In this document: positions 1 to 6,165 of the stretch, in pieces
How positions within the stretch are numbered: position 1 is the first letter of the stretch
Layout of the letters: each line of letters begins with the position of its first letter
Origin: UBA8522 sp035528895
GTDB taxonomy: Bacteria > Acidobacteriota > Aminicenantia > Aminicenantales > UBA8522
Assembly (NCBI GenBank): GCA_035528895.1
Contig: DATKXS010000080.1
Span: forward strand, 1 to 6,264
DNA: 6,264 nucleotides
Direction: 5' to 3'
Notes under the pieces: model-generated
Database searches by the model: none
What the model saw: the letters and a program-made list of their open reading frames with translations, nothing else
What the model was told of the DNA's origin: nothing
Program-made: the position numbers and the translations under genes

Positions 1-2
1 TT

Positions 3-941
3 TACGCCGGTCTGACGGATCTCATCGGCCTTCAGGGCGCCCTGACCGACGCCAAAGACAAGGAATGGGACGCCCTGGGGAGCAACCACGTCGGCCTGAT
101 CTTCAAGAGCCTGGAATGGCGAGTCGACAAGCTCTCGGCGGAATATGAGGACGCGAAACTCCTGATGAAAAAGTTCATCCTGCTGCGGGAAAAACTGGAT
201 CGCCTCCTGGCCGTCCTGGAAGAGAAGAAAGCGCCGCAGCCGGAAGAGGTTCGAGCGCTCCTCACCCCTCTTGAGGATTGGAGGTACGCCGGGTTTGAGA
301 ACCGCTTCCGCGGAGGACCCGAAGACGTCAAAAAGCAGCTCCGTAAATATCTTCCCTATTTCTCCAAAAACGGCCCGGTCCTTGACCTGGGCTGCGGCCG
401 GGGAGAGTTCCTCGAGCTCCTGCGCGAGAACGGGATCGAAGCGGCCGGAGTGGACATCAACGGCCAGATGGTCGATATCTGCCTGGACAAAGGGCTGCTC
501 TGCCAGAAAGGCGACATCCTGGAGAAGCTGGCCGCCCGGCCGGACGGCTCGCTCGGCGGCGTCTTCTCCTCCCAGGTGATCGAGCACCTTCCGTCCGCCT
601 ACCTCAAGAAGCTGATCGAGCTCAGCCTCCACAAGCTCGGCGGCGGGGGCACGCTCATTCTCGAGACCGTCAACCCGCTCTCGGTCTTCGCCCTCGTCCA
701 GGTCTACTATCTCGACCCCTCCCACCGCAATCCCGTCCATCCGCAGGCCTTGAAATTCATGCTGGAAACAGCCGGGTTCGAAGGCGTGGAGATCACCACC
801 TCTTCCCCGCTCGAGAGCGAGAGGCTCCAGCCCCTTCCCGGGGCCGACGAGCCCACCTCCATCCTGAACCGGAACATCGACAGCCTCAACGACCTCCTCT
901 TCGCACCCGTCAATTACGCCGCCGTCGCCAGGAAAAAATAG
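3..941 (+). CDS. Class I SAM-dependent methyltransferase with N-terminal helical region (5' end outside window)
   Basis: Partial gene: the frame is open to the left edge, and 312 residues plus the stop are visible. The first ~75 visible residues are rich in Leu, Glu and Lys (around LEWRVDKLSAEY and LLREKLDRLLAVLEE) and look like a helical or coiled-coil segment. They are followed by a Rossmann-type methyltransferase domain. Motif I, DLGCGRGEF, is encoded at 384-410 and binds SAM. The acidic end of strand 2 is in GVDIN, and the post-motif region is SSQVIEHLP. The stretch YYLDPSHRNPVHPQALKFML followed by AGF is typical of methyltransferases from O-antigen and other surface-glycan clusters (Methyltransf_23-like, distantly WbdD-like), so a glycan or lipid-linked sugar acceptor is inferred, not shown. 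An ATG at 165 is probably internal: it has no ribosome binding site and coding-like sequence continues upstream of it. The next gene starts 2 bases after the stop, implying one operon. The methyltransferase call is firm; the substrate is unknown. Confidence 0.88.
   Translation, partial: YAGLTDLIGLQGALTDAKDKEWDALGSNHVGLIFKSLEWRVDKLSAEYEDAKLLMKKFILLREKLDRLLAVLEEKKAPQPEEVRALLTPLEDWRYAGFENRFRGGPEDVKKQLRKYLPYFSKNGPVLDLGCGRGEFLELLRENGIEAAGVDINGQMVDICLDKGLLCQKGDILEKLAARPDGSLGGVFSSQVIEHLPSAYLKKLIELSLHKLGGGGTLILETVNPLSVFALVQVYYLDPSHRNPVHPQALKFMLETAGFEGVEITTSSPLESERLQPLPGADEPTSILNRNIDSLNDLLFAPVNYAAVARKK
930..933 (+). promoter_or_regulatory. Ribosome binding site of the ROK gene, inside the methyltransferase 3' end
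   Basis: AGGA, ten bases before the ATG at 944, lies within the last codons of the methyltransferase gene. It supports the 944 start and suggests that ROK translation is coupled to termination of the upstream gene. Spacing is slightly long, so the site is moderate rather than strong. Confidence 0.5.
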
Positions 942-943
942 CC

Positions 944-1990
944 ATGCCCCTGTTCGCCGGGTTCGACCTCGGGGGGACTCAGCTCAAGTACGGGCTTCTC
1001 GACGAGCGCCTCAACCCGGCCTTCAAGGACAGGGCGCCCTCCCCGCCCACCATGGGAAAGTTGATGGCGCTATTCCGCGATCTCTGGGAAGAGCTGAAGA
1101 AAAAAGAAAGGAGAACCATCCGGGCGGTGGGATTCGGCTTCCCGGGTATTTTCAGCCTCAGGGAGCAGAAGTTCATTCAATCGCCGAACTACCCGAGCCT
1201 CGACGGTTCCCTCCTCCGCCCGGCCATGGCCCGCTTCGTCGAGGTCCCCTTCTGGATCGACAACGAGGCCAATCTCGCCGCCTACGGCGAATATCGCTGC
1301 GGAGCAGGCAAGGGTGTCCGCCATCTGATGCTTATCACTCTAGGAACAGGGGTCGGCTCGGGGATCATCATCGACGAAAAGATCCTTCGCGGCAGCTGCG
1401 GTTACGCCGCCGAAATGGGGCACATGACCGTCCATCCGGACGGCGAACGCTGCCGCTGCGGGTCGCACGGTTGCCTGGAGACAGAGGCCTCGGCCGGCGC
1501 GATCATCAGAAACTACCGGAGGCTCACCCGTTCCCCTGAATCCCTGACGGCGGAAGATATCGCCGCCCGGGCCAGAAAGGGAGATGCGGCCGCCCGCCGA
1601 AGCTTCGAACGGGCGGGCTTTTACCTGGGCATCGGCCTGGGCATCGCCCTCAACATGTTCAACCCGGAAAAGATCCTGCTCGGGGGCGGCGTCATGGACA
1701 GCGACGACCTGATCCTTCCCCCGGCCATCGCCGAAGCCGGCCGGCGGGCCTACAGGGCGTCGTTCGCCTGCTCGACGATCGAGAAAGCCGCCCTGGGCAA
1801 CGACGCCGGATTCATCGGCGCCGCCGCCTGGGCCAGAGACATGTTCGCCCGTAATAGGGGACGCTCCCCAAGGGGACACCCTTTACACCAACCTGGCTTC
1901 GCCATTGTGGGTTCAAAGGGTGTCCCCTTGGGGAGCGTCCCCCGTCCTGAAGTTGACGATATGGCAGGAGAATTGCATAATAAGCGTTAG
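944..1990 (+). CDS. ROK-family sugar kinase (glucokinase-like) with an unusual repeat-derived C-terminal tail
   Basis: Expected role: ATP-dependent phosphorylation of a hexose or amino-sugar in the cytoplasm. The N-terminal phosphate-binding loop is GFDLGGTQLKYG (residues 6-17). The second ATP motif is ITLGTGVGSG (131-140). The substrate/zinc region is EMGH (157-160) followed by C170, C172 and C177 in CRCGSHGCLE, so the full ROK zinc-site signature is present. A late glycine motif reads ILLGGGV (244-250). There is no N-terminal helix-turn-helix, so it is a kinase-type ROK and not a NagC/XylR-type repressor. One oddity is WIDNEAN (104-110): most ROK kinases have Asp in the fifth position of this motif (N-D-A-N), and here it is Glu108. 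The other is the C-terminus. The normal fold ends near GFIGAAAWARDMFA (to residue 302), but the frame continues about 46 residues: 305-333 are encoded by a palindromic element and 334-348 by DNA carrying the next gene's promoter. It sits 2 bases after the methyltransferase gene. Sugar specificity cannot be told. Confidence 0.9.
   Translation: MPLFAGFDLGGTQLKYGLLDERLNPAFKDRAPSPPTMGKLMALFRDLWEELKKKERRTIRAVGFGFPGIFSLREQKFIQSPNYPSLDGSLLRPAMARFVEVPFWIDNEANLAAYGEYRCGAGKGVRHLMLITLGTGVGSGIIIDEKILRGSCGYAAEMGHMTVHPDGERCRCGSHGCLETEASAGAIIRNYRRLTRSPESLTAEDIAARARKGDAAARRSFERAGFYLGIGLGIALNMFNPEKILLGGGVMDSDDLILPPAIAEAGRRAYRASFACSTIEKAALGNDAGFIGAAAWARDMFARNRGRSPRGHPLHQPGFAIVGSKGVPLGSVPRPEVDDMAGELHNKR
1857..1942. 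repeat. Palindromic REP/BIME- or MITE-like element, copy 1
   Basis: A perfect 28-bp inverted repeat: left arm 1857-1884 (begins GGGGACGCTCCCC) and right arm 1915-1942, separated by 30 bp. Each arm can also fold on itself: GGGGA-CGC-TCCCC is a 5-bp stem, and AAGGG-GACA-CCCTT is another. The spacer holds a small TGGC-TTC-GCCA hairpin (1894-1904). A related element with covarying arms lies at 6166-6264, so this is a dispersed repeat and not a one-off hairpin. No T-run follows either arm, so it is not a classical intrinsic terminator. No target-site duplication is evident. It encodes no protein of its own and lies inside the 3' end of the ROK reading frame. Mobilisation by a REP-associated tyrosine transposase elsewhere in the genome is an inference from its form. 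Confidence 0.85.
1953..1981 (+). promoter_or_regulatory. Sigma70-type promoter of the TonB-dependent receptor gene
   Basis: The -35 box TTGACG (1953-1958) matches 5 of 6 consensus bases. The -10 box CATAAT (1976-1981) also matches 5 of 6. The spacer is the optimal 17 bp. The predicted start of transcription is near 1988, giving a ~40-base leader before the ATG at 2028. The promoter lies wholly within the last codons of the ROK reading frame, just after the palindromic element, which suggests that this DNA was originally intergenic. No start site is proven. Confidence 0.65.
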
Positions 1991-2015
1991 ACCAATGAGC
2001 ACTAGATCACCCTCC

Positions 2016-2023
2016 AAGGAAAG
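2016..2023 (+). promoter_or_regulatory. Ribosome binding site that fixes the receptor start at 2028
   Basis: AAGGAAAGG (2016-2024) lies a few bases before ATG 2028; GGAA at 2018-2021 is 6 bases away. The alternatives are an in-frame TTG at 1905, which sits inside the palindromic element and upstream of the likely promoter, and an ATG at 1995. Neither has a comparable site, and only the 2028 start puts a standard-length signal peptide at the N-terminus. Confidence 0.75.
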
Positions 2024-2027
2024 GACC

Positions 2028-5000
2028 ATGACATCCCATCCCCTGAGATTATTCCTGGCCGTGCTCCTCACCGTCGCTCTCGTTTCACCGGCCCTCGCCC
2101 AGAGGCAGACGGGAGCGTTCGCCGGCAAGATCATGGATATGGAAGGCCATCCGCTTCCGGGGGCCACGGTGAGCATCACCGGGCCATCGCTGATGGGCAT
2201 CATCAATTATGTGACCTCGGACACCGGCCTCTTCCGGTTCGCCGCTCTGTTGCCCGGGGAGTACGACCTGCGAGCCGAGATGCCCGGGTTCAAGTCCTAC
2301 ATTTTCGAGAAGATCATCGTCGCCGTGGGAAGGACGACCGAGATCCTCGTCCGCCTCGAGGAAGCCGCCACGGAGGAACAGGTCACCTTGACGACCGCCT
2401 CCCCGGTCGTCGATGTGGAATCCTCCAAGGTCAGCGTCAACTACAGCGCCCGGTTTCTGGCCAACATCCCGATGAACCGCGACCTCTACGATATCCAGAA
2501 TTCCATCCCCGGCGCCGTCCCGGAAAGCATGGACGACCGCAGGACCTCATCGATCCTCGGCGGCACGGTCCGCAGCCAGCTCTACGCCCTCGACGGCCTG
2601 CCGATGAACGACCCGTCAACGTCCTCCTCCCTGGTCAATATCAACGTCGATATCTATGAAGAAATCGAGTTCGAGGTCGGCGCTCACCCGGCGGAAGTGG
2701 GCCAGACCGATTCCACCTACATCAACATCGTTTCCAAGAGCGGCAGCAACGAGTTCGCCGGCGGGCTCACGGCCTATTTCACCGGCGATTCCCTGAGCAG
2801 CGATCTGATCCCGAAGCAGGACGCCGCCGCCTACCAGGTGGACCCTCCCGGCAAGTACGCCTCCTACGGAGACATTTCGGCCAACATCGGCGGGCCGATC
2901 CTGCCGGACCGGGCCTGGTTCTACCTGAACGGCCGCTGGAACGGCTGGAGACAGACCACCTCCGCCAGCCCGGAAGCCCGGATAGCCAACCTGGGTTTCC
3001 GGGGCCCCGAATATGCCCATTACGACTATGAACAGGACGAATGGTTCGGGTTCGCCAAGTTCACGATCCAGTTCGGCAAAGATATCCGTTACATGGGCAT
3101 GTTCCATTTTAACAACATCTACCAGCCCGTTTACCAGAATAGCGGTGGCGCCAACATCGCCCTCCCCAGCACGGAAATCTGGGACCGCGAGAACACCTTC
3201 ACGACCACCCACCAGATCAATTGGACGAAGGACCAAGACACCTTTTTCGACATCCGCGGAACCTACGTCCAGCGGAACTTCCCGATCCTCTCCCGCACTC
3301 AGGACCAGCCGACCTTCTATGACTACCGGCAGGATGTCTTCTGGGGGGCCTCTGCTTATAACGACATCTACAGGCGCAAGAGGATAATGATCTCGGCCTC
3401 GGTGACACGCTTCCAGGACAATCTCCTGGGCGCCAGCCACGAGTTCAAGGCCGGGCTGGAGTTCGAACAATCAGAGGAGCACCGGGATTGGTACAGAGGG
3501 AATCCCTACTACTCCTACTGGGATGACTACGCGGCCGGAAATCCCTACTACTATTCCACTTCCCTGAAACAGGGACGGCTTCGCATCCATTATTGTCCGC
3601 CCGTCGCCGGGGGATGGGATGTTCAGGACCACATCCGCCGTTTCTCCGGTTATATCCAGGACAGCTTGACCGCGGGCCGGTTGTCCTTTAACCTCGGGTT
3701 GCGGGTCGATTATGCCTTCCAGTTCGAGCCCCAGCAGGGCCGCCCCGACCTCCGCTATCAGTACGGCCCCGACCAGCTCAACCCGGACATCACGGACGCC
3801 AACGCCCTGCTCCTTGCGCTCATTGACCAGTGGCACGACGAGATCGGTCCGGTCTCGCCGTTCGACAGGCTCATCACGCCCTATAAGAAAGTCGTCGATT
3901 TCTTCACCCTCTCACCGCGGATCGGGCTCGTCTATGACGTCTTCGGCAATGGCAAGACGGCCTTCAAACTCTCATTCAGCCGCTACTACGAGCCCATTTG
4001 GGTCGCCAAATACAACGCCGGCCAGATCTTCAACGCCGGTTCCGTCGACTATTATTGGAACGACCTCAACGGCAACATGCTGATGGACCTTCCGCCGGAT
4101 GACTCCTACATCATCCAGTCCTATCCCGAACAGGACCCCGAGTTCAATTATTATGTCGATGACCTCAGGGCCCCTCACGTGACCGAATTCCTGGCCGGTA
4201 TCGAGCAGGAGCTCTTCCGGGATTTCAAACTCGGGCTCCAGTTCATCTGGAAACAGAACCGGGACATCGTCGAGGACACCGATATCAACAACGGCTACGA
4301 TCCCAACGCCCAAGACGAGCATGGCCTGATCTGGCTTCCTTTCCAATTTGTCGATCCGGGGTACGACGGAGAGTGGGGGACCTCCGACGACCAGACGCTG
4401 ACCGCTTACGGACTCCGCGCCGACCGGCCGGTCCCCACCTGGATGGGGATAAATCCCCTTGAGGCGGAGAGGAAATATTGGGCCGTAGCGCTGACCCTCG
4501 ACAAGCGGATGTCCAATAAATGGCAGCTCAAGGGCTCCATCCTCTACAGCTCTTTCAAGGGCAACACCGAAGCGACCTACATCCCCACCGAGGGCAAAAG
4601 CCCGATGTTCAACGACCCGAACACGCTTACCAATGCCTACGGTTCGCTCTTTTTCGACCGGCCGCTGCAGATCAAGGTCATGGGGACCTACCTTCTTCCC
4701 TACGATTTTGTGATCAGCGCCTACCTCCGGCATTATTCCGGCATCCCCTGGGGACGGACGATCTCCCGCGTCTACTTCCCGGCCGACTTTCCGGACGTCC
4801 AGCAGACCTATGTCACCCTGAGCGCAGAGGCCCCCGGATCACAGCGGAGGGTTTCCTACACCAACCTCGACCTGCGGGTGGAAAAAGGGTTCACCATCAA
4901 GGGTGGGGGAAAATTCGATCTTTTCCTCGACATCTTCAATGTCGGCGGACGCAGCGGCGTCATCGTGGACAATGATCCGGCGGCCCGTCTGCGCTTTGAC

Positions 5001-5099
5001 CAGACGCCTCCGGTTTACGAAGTGTCATCGACTTACGGCGACGTCCTGAGTGTTTACGGCGTCCGCTCCTTCCGGATCGGAGTCCGCTGGAGCTTCTGA
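2028..5099 (+). CDS. TonB-dependent receptor, Oar-like, with N-terminal carboxypeptidase-regulatory-like domain
   Basis: A 1023-residue outer-membrane receptor expected to import or bind a large ligand (oligosaccharide, peptide or chelate) using TonB energy. A signal peptide with hydrophobic core LFLAVLLTVALV ends at ALA-Q (residue 24). Residues ~28-110 form a carboxypeptidase-regulatory-like beta-sandwich (GKIMDMEGHPLPGATVSI, then SDTGLFRF..LLPGEYDLRAEMPGF). The plug follows at ~115-240, with LYALDGLPMNDP and INIVSKSGSNEF, both typical of this family. The rest is an aromatic-rich beta-barrel ending in RIGVRWSF; the terminal Phe is the usual outer-membrane-protein insertion signal. I see no clear TonB box. 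Two Asp-rich loops, DLNGNMLMD (679-687) and DPGYDGEWGTSDD (776-788), look like calcium-binding turns. A Tyr/Trp-rich loop lies at 491-509. It has its own promoter, and no SusD-like partner is visible. Family assignment is firm; the ligand is unknown. Confidence 0.93.
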   Translation: MTSHPLRLFLAVLLTVALVSPALAQRQTGAFAGKIMDMEGHPLPGATVSITGPSLMGIINYVTSDTGLFRFAALLPGEYDLRAEMPGFKSYIFEKIIVAVGRTTEILVRLEEAATEEQVTLTTASPVVDVESSKVSVNYSARFLANIPMNRDLYDIQNSIPGAVPESMDDRRTSSILGGTVRSQLYALDGLPMNDPSTSSSLVNINVDIYEEIEFEVGAHPAEVGQTDSTYINIVSKSGSNEFAGGLTAYFTGDSLSSDLIPKQDAAAYQVDPPGKYASYGDISANIGGPILPDRAWFYLNGRWNGWRQTTSASPEARIANLGFRGPEYAHYDYEQDEWFGFAKFTIQFGKDIRYMGMFHFNNIYQPVYQNSGGANIALPSTEIWDRENTFTTTHQINWTKDQDTFFDIRGTYVQRNFPILSRTQDQPTFYDYRQDVFWGASAYNDIYRRKRIMISASVTRFQDNLLGASHEFKAGLEFEQSEEHRDWYRGNPYYSYWDDYAAGNPYYYSTSLKQGRLRIHYCPPVAGGWDVQDHIRRFSGYIQDSLTAGRLSFNLGLRVDYAFQFEPQQGRPDLRYQYGPDQLNPDITDANALLLALIDQWHDEIGPVSPFDRLITPYKKVVDFFTLSPRIGLVYDVFGNGKTAFKLSFSRYYEPIWVAKYNAGQIFNAGSVDYYWNDLNGNMLMDLPPDDSYIIQSYPEQDPEFNYYVDDLRAPHVTEFLAGIEQELFRDFKLGLQFIWKQNRDIVEDTDINNGYDPNAQDEHGLIWLPFQFVDPGYDGEWGTSDDQTLTAYGLRADRPVPTWMGINPLEAERKYWAVALTLDKRMSNKWQLKGSILYSSFKGNTEATYIPTEGKSPMFNDPNTLTNAYGSLFFDRPLQIKVMGTYLLPYDFVISAYLRHYSGIPWGRTISRVYFPADFPDVQQTYVTLSAEAPGSQRRVSYTNLDLRVEKGFTIKGGGKFDLFLDIFNVGGRSGVIVDNDPAARLRFDQTPPVYEVSSTYGDVLSVYGVRSFRIGVRWSF

Positions 5100-5100
5100 G

Positions 5101-6045
5101 CTAGAGACTGAATTCCACGGTCTTGCGGATCTCTTCACCGACCTTCTTGTTCTTGAGCACGATCAAGAGCTTGTTCTTGCCCTGACCGAGCGCCCCCACA
5201 TCCTTTTCGACCAGGAGAGGGATGCCGATCTGATAGCTGCTCTTGAGTTTCTGTTTCAGCTCTTCCGACGTCAGGCTGAGCTCGTAGCTTTCGGTATGTT
5301 CCCACCGGAGAATGCCTTGACTATCCTTCAGAGACAACTGAACCTCGAAAGTGGTCATGAATTTCCCCCCTTCCAGGGTCAGCCAGATCGCCGAGTAGGG
5401 TATCGAGATCTCCACCAAGACATCCAGTCTCGTCCCTTCCGATTTTTCCCTCTTGAGGAGGACATCGAAATCATAAAGGGCCTTCTCCGCCGCCGGGAAA
5501 AGGGGTTTGGGCGCCGATTCCCTGGCCAGGCTCAAGTCGGCGATCGGGCTCAGGTCCAAAGTCGCCAGCCTGAAGGTCCTGCTGCAGGACCGGTCAAGGA
5601 AGACGACCGGGAAATCCCGGTAATACCAGACTTCTTGGCAGCGACCGTTAGGATCAGCGGCGGAAGTGGTCGCCGTGCGCTGGTCCGGAGGGCCGAAGAG
5701 GACATAGATCCTGCCTCTGTCGGTGAGCCAGCCGGCCCGGCCTTCCCCGAAAAAAAGGCGATCGGCCTGGGAGACGCGCCCGAGATATTCGTCTTTGAAC
5801 TCGTTCTCCTCGGTGGAAGGATCGGGATCACGGCGCTTCCAGAACCTTGAGATGAACTCCGGCCTCTCGGAGTCCGGAAGCGCCAGGAACTCTTTCCGCT
5901 CAGCCGAGGTGATGATGTAGCTGACCTGGGAGAGGAATTCTTCGTCCTCGGGCTTGGGTTCCTGGGCGCCGGAAGCGCTTCCCCAGGCTACGCCTATCAG
6001 CATAACCGCAAGAGCCAACGGGGATGTCGATATTCTTGGTTTCAT
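5101..6045 (-). CDS. Secreted GWxTD-domain-containing protein
   Basis: A 314-residue exported protein. The signal peptide has a KPR n-region, the hydrophobic stretch PLALAVMLIGVAW, and cleavage likely after SASGA (residue 27). No lipobox Cys is present, so a soluble periplasmic protein is likely. The diagnostic part is the GWxTD domain: FWKRRDPDPSTEENEFKDEY (69-88), then GWLTDRGRIYVLFGPPD (105-121), and then EVWYYRD (138-144). The rest (about 190-314) alternates hydrophobic and charged residues and is probably a beta-sandwich (FDVLL, DVLVEISI, TTFEVQLSL, NKLLIVLKN). Cys136 and Cys154 could form a disulfide bridge. GWxTD proteins are widespread in Bacteroidota, Acidobacteriota and relatives, but their biochemical role is not established; I assign none. 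The start is supported by an AAAGGAAGG site. The gene is convergent with the receptor, one base between stop codons, and has its own upstream region. Membership is firm. Confidence 0.9.
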   Translation of the reverse strand: MKPRISTSPLALAVMLIGVAWGSASGAQEPKPEDEEFLSQVSYIITSAERKEFLALPDSERPEFISRFWKRRDPDPSTEENEFKDEYLGRVSQADRLFFGEGRAGWLTDRGRIYVLFGPPDQRTATTSAADPNGRCQEVWYYRDFPVVFLDRSCSRTFRLATLDLSPIADLSLARESAPKPLFPAAEKALYDFDVLLKREKSEGTRLDVLVEISIPYSAIWLTLEGGKFMTTFEVQLSLKDSQGILRWEHTESYELSLTSEELKQKLKSSYQIGIPLLVEKDVGALGQGKNKLLIVLKNKKVGEEIRKTVEFSL

Positions 6046-6047
6046 TT

Positions 6048-6056
6048 CCTTCCTTT
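6048..6056 (-). promoter_or_regulatory. Ribosome binding site of the GWxTD gene
   Basis: On the minus strand the bases before ATG 6045 read AAAGGAAGG, then AA. AAAGGA lies 5 bases from the start codon. This confirms the start and resembles the receptor gene's site (AAGGAAAGG), suggesting a shared preference in this genome. Confidence 0.75.
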
Positions 6057-6114
6057 CAGGGCCGCCTCACCCTCCCGGACCTGGGGATTCCCCGAGCAAG
6101 TTGACGCTTTTTTA

Positions 6115-6142
6115 AAGATATCACATTCCTTCCTAAATTCAA
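6115..6142 (-). promoter_or_regulatory. Candidate promoter of the GWxTD gene
   Basis: On the minus strand, TTGAAT (6137-6142) and TATCTT (6115-6120) are separated by 16 bp. Each matches 4 of 6 sigma70 consensus bases. They lie in the only AT-rich patch of the 5' region, giving a ~60-70 base leader. The leader contains only a minor GGGG-ATT-CCCC inverted repeat (6083-6093). This is a weak match and could be coincidental. I see no other signal in 6046-6165. Confidence 0.3.
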
Positions 6143-6165
6143 GAACAACCCGAGGATAACATTTA

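Noticed and set aside
165..941. Methyltransferase as a complete gene starting at ATG 165
   Set aside because: No ribosome binding site precedes 165, and the frame is open to the left edge with helical, coding-like sequence. Treated as internal Met of a longer gene.
1250..1500. ROK protein as a transcriptional repressor (NagC/XylR type) because of the N-E-A-N motif
   Set aside because: No N-terminal winged-helix domain: the ATP loop starts at residue 6, leaving no room for one.
1857..1942. Palindrome as an intrinsic transcription terminator of the ROK operon
   Set aside because: Strong stem, but no T-run after either arm, a 30-base loop, and it lies before the ROK stop codon. Dispersed-repeat explanation fits better because of the second copy.
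1905..2027. Extension of the receptor reading frame to a TTG at 1905
   Set aside because: The added 41 residues would start inside the palindromic element, upstream of the likely promoter, have no ribosome binding site and bury the signal peptide. ATG 2028 has all three signals.
2616..4733. Long minus-strand frames (2616-3470, 3972-4733) under the receptor gene
   Set aside because: Antisense shadows typical of GC-rich coding DNA; compositions are Val/Gly/Asp-biased with no motifs, signal peptides or ribosome binding sites.
5050..5850. Plus-strand open frame of 266 codons over the GWxTD gene
   Set aside because: Antisense shadow: it begins inside the receptor's last codons, has no recognisable domain, and the minus strand carries a convincing signal peptide and GWxTD motif.
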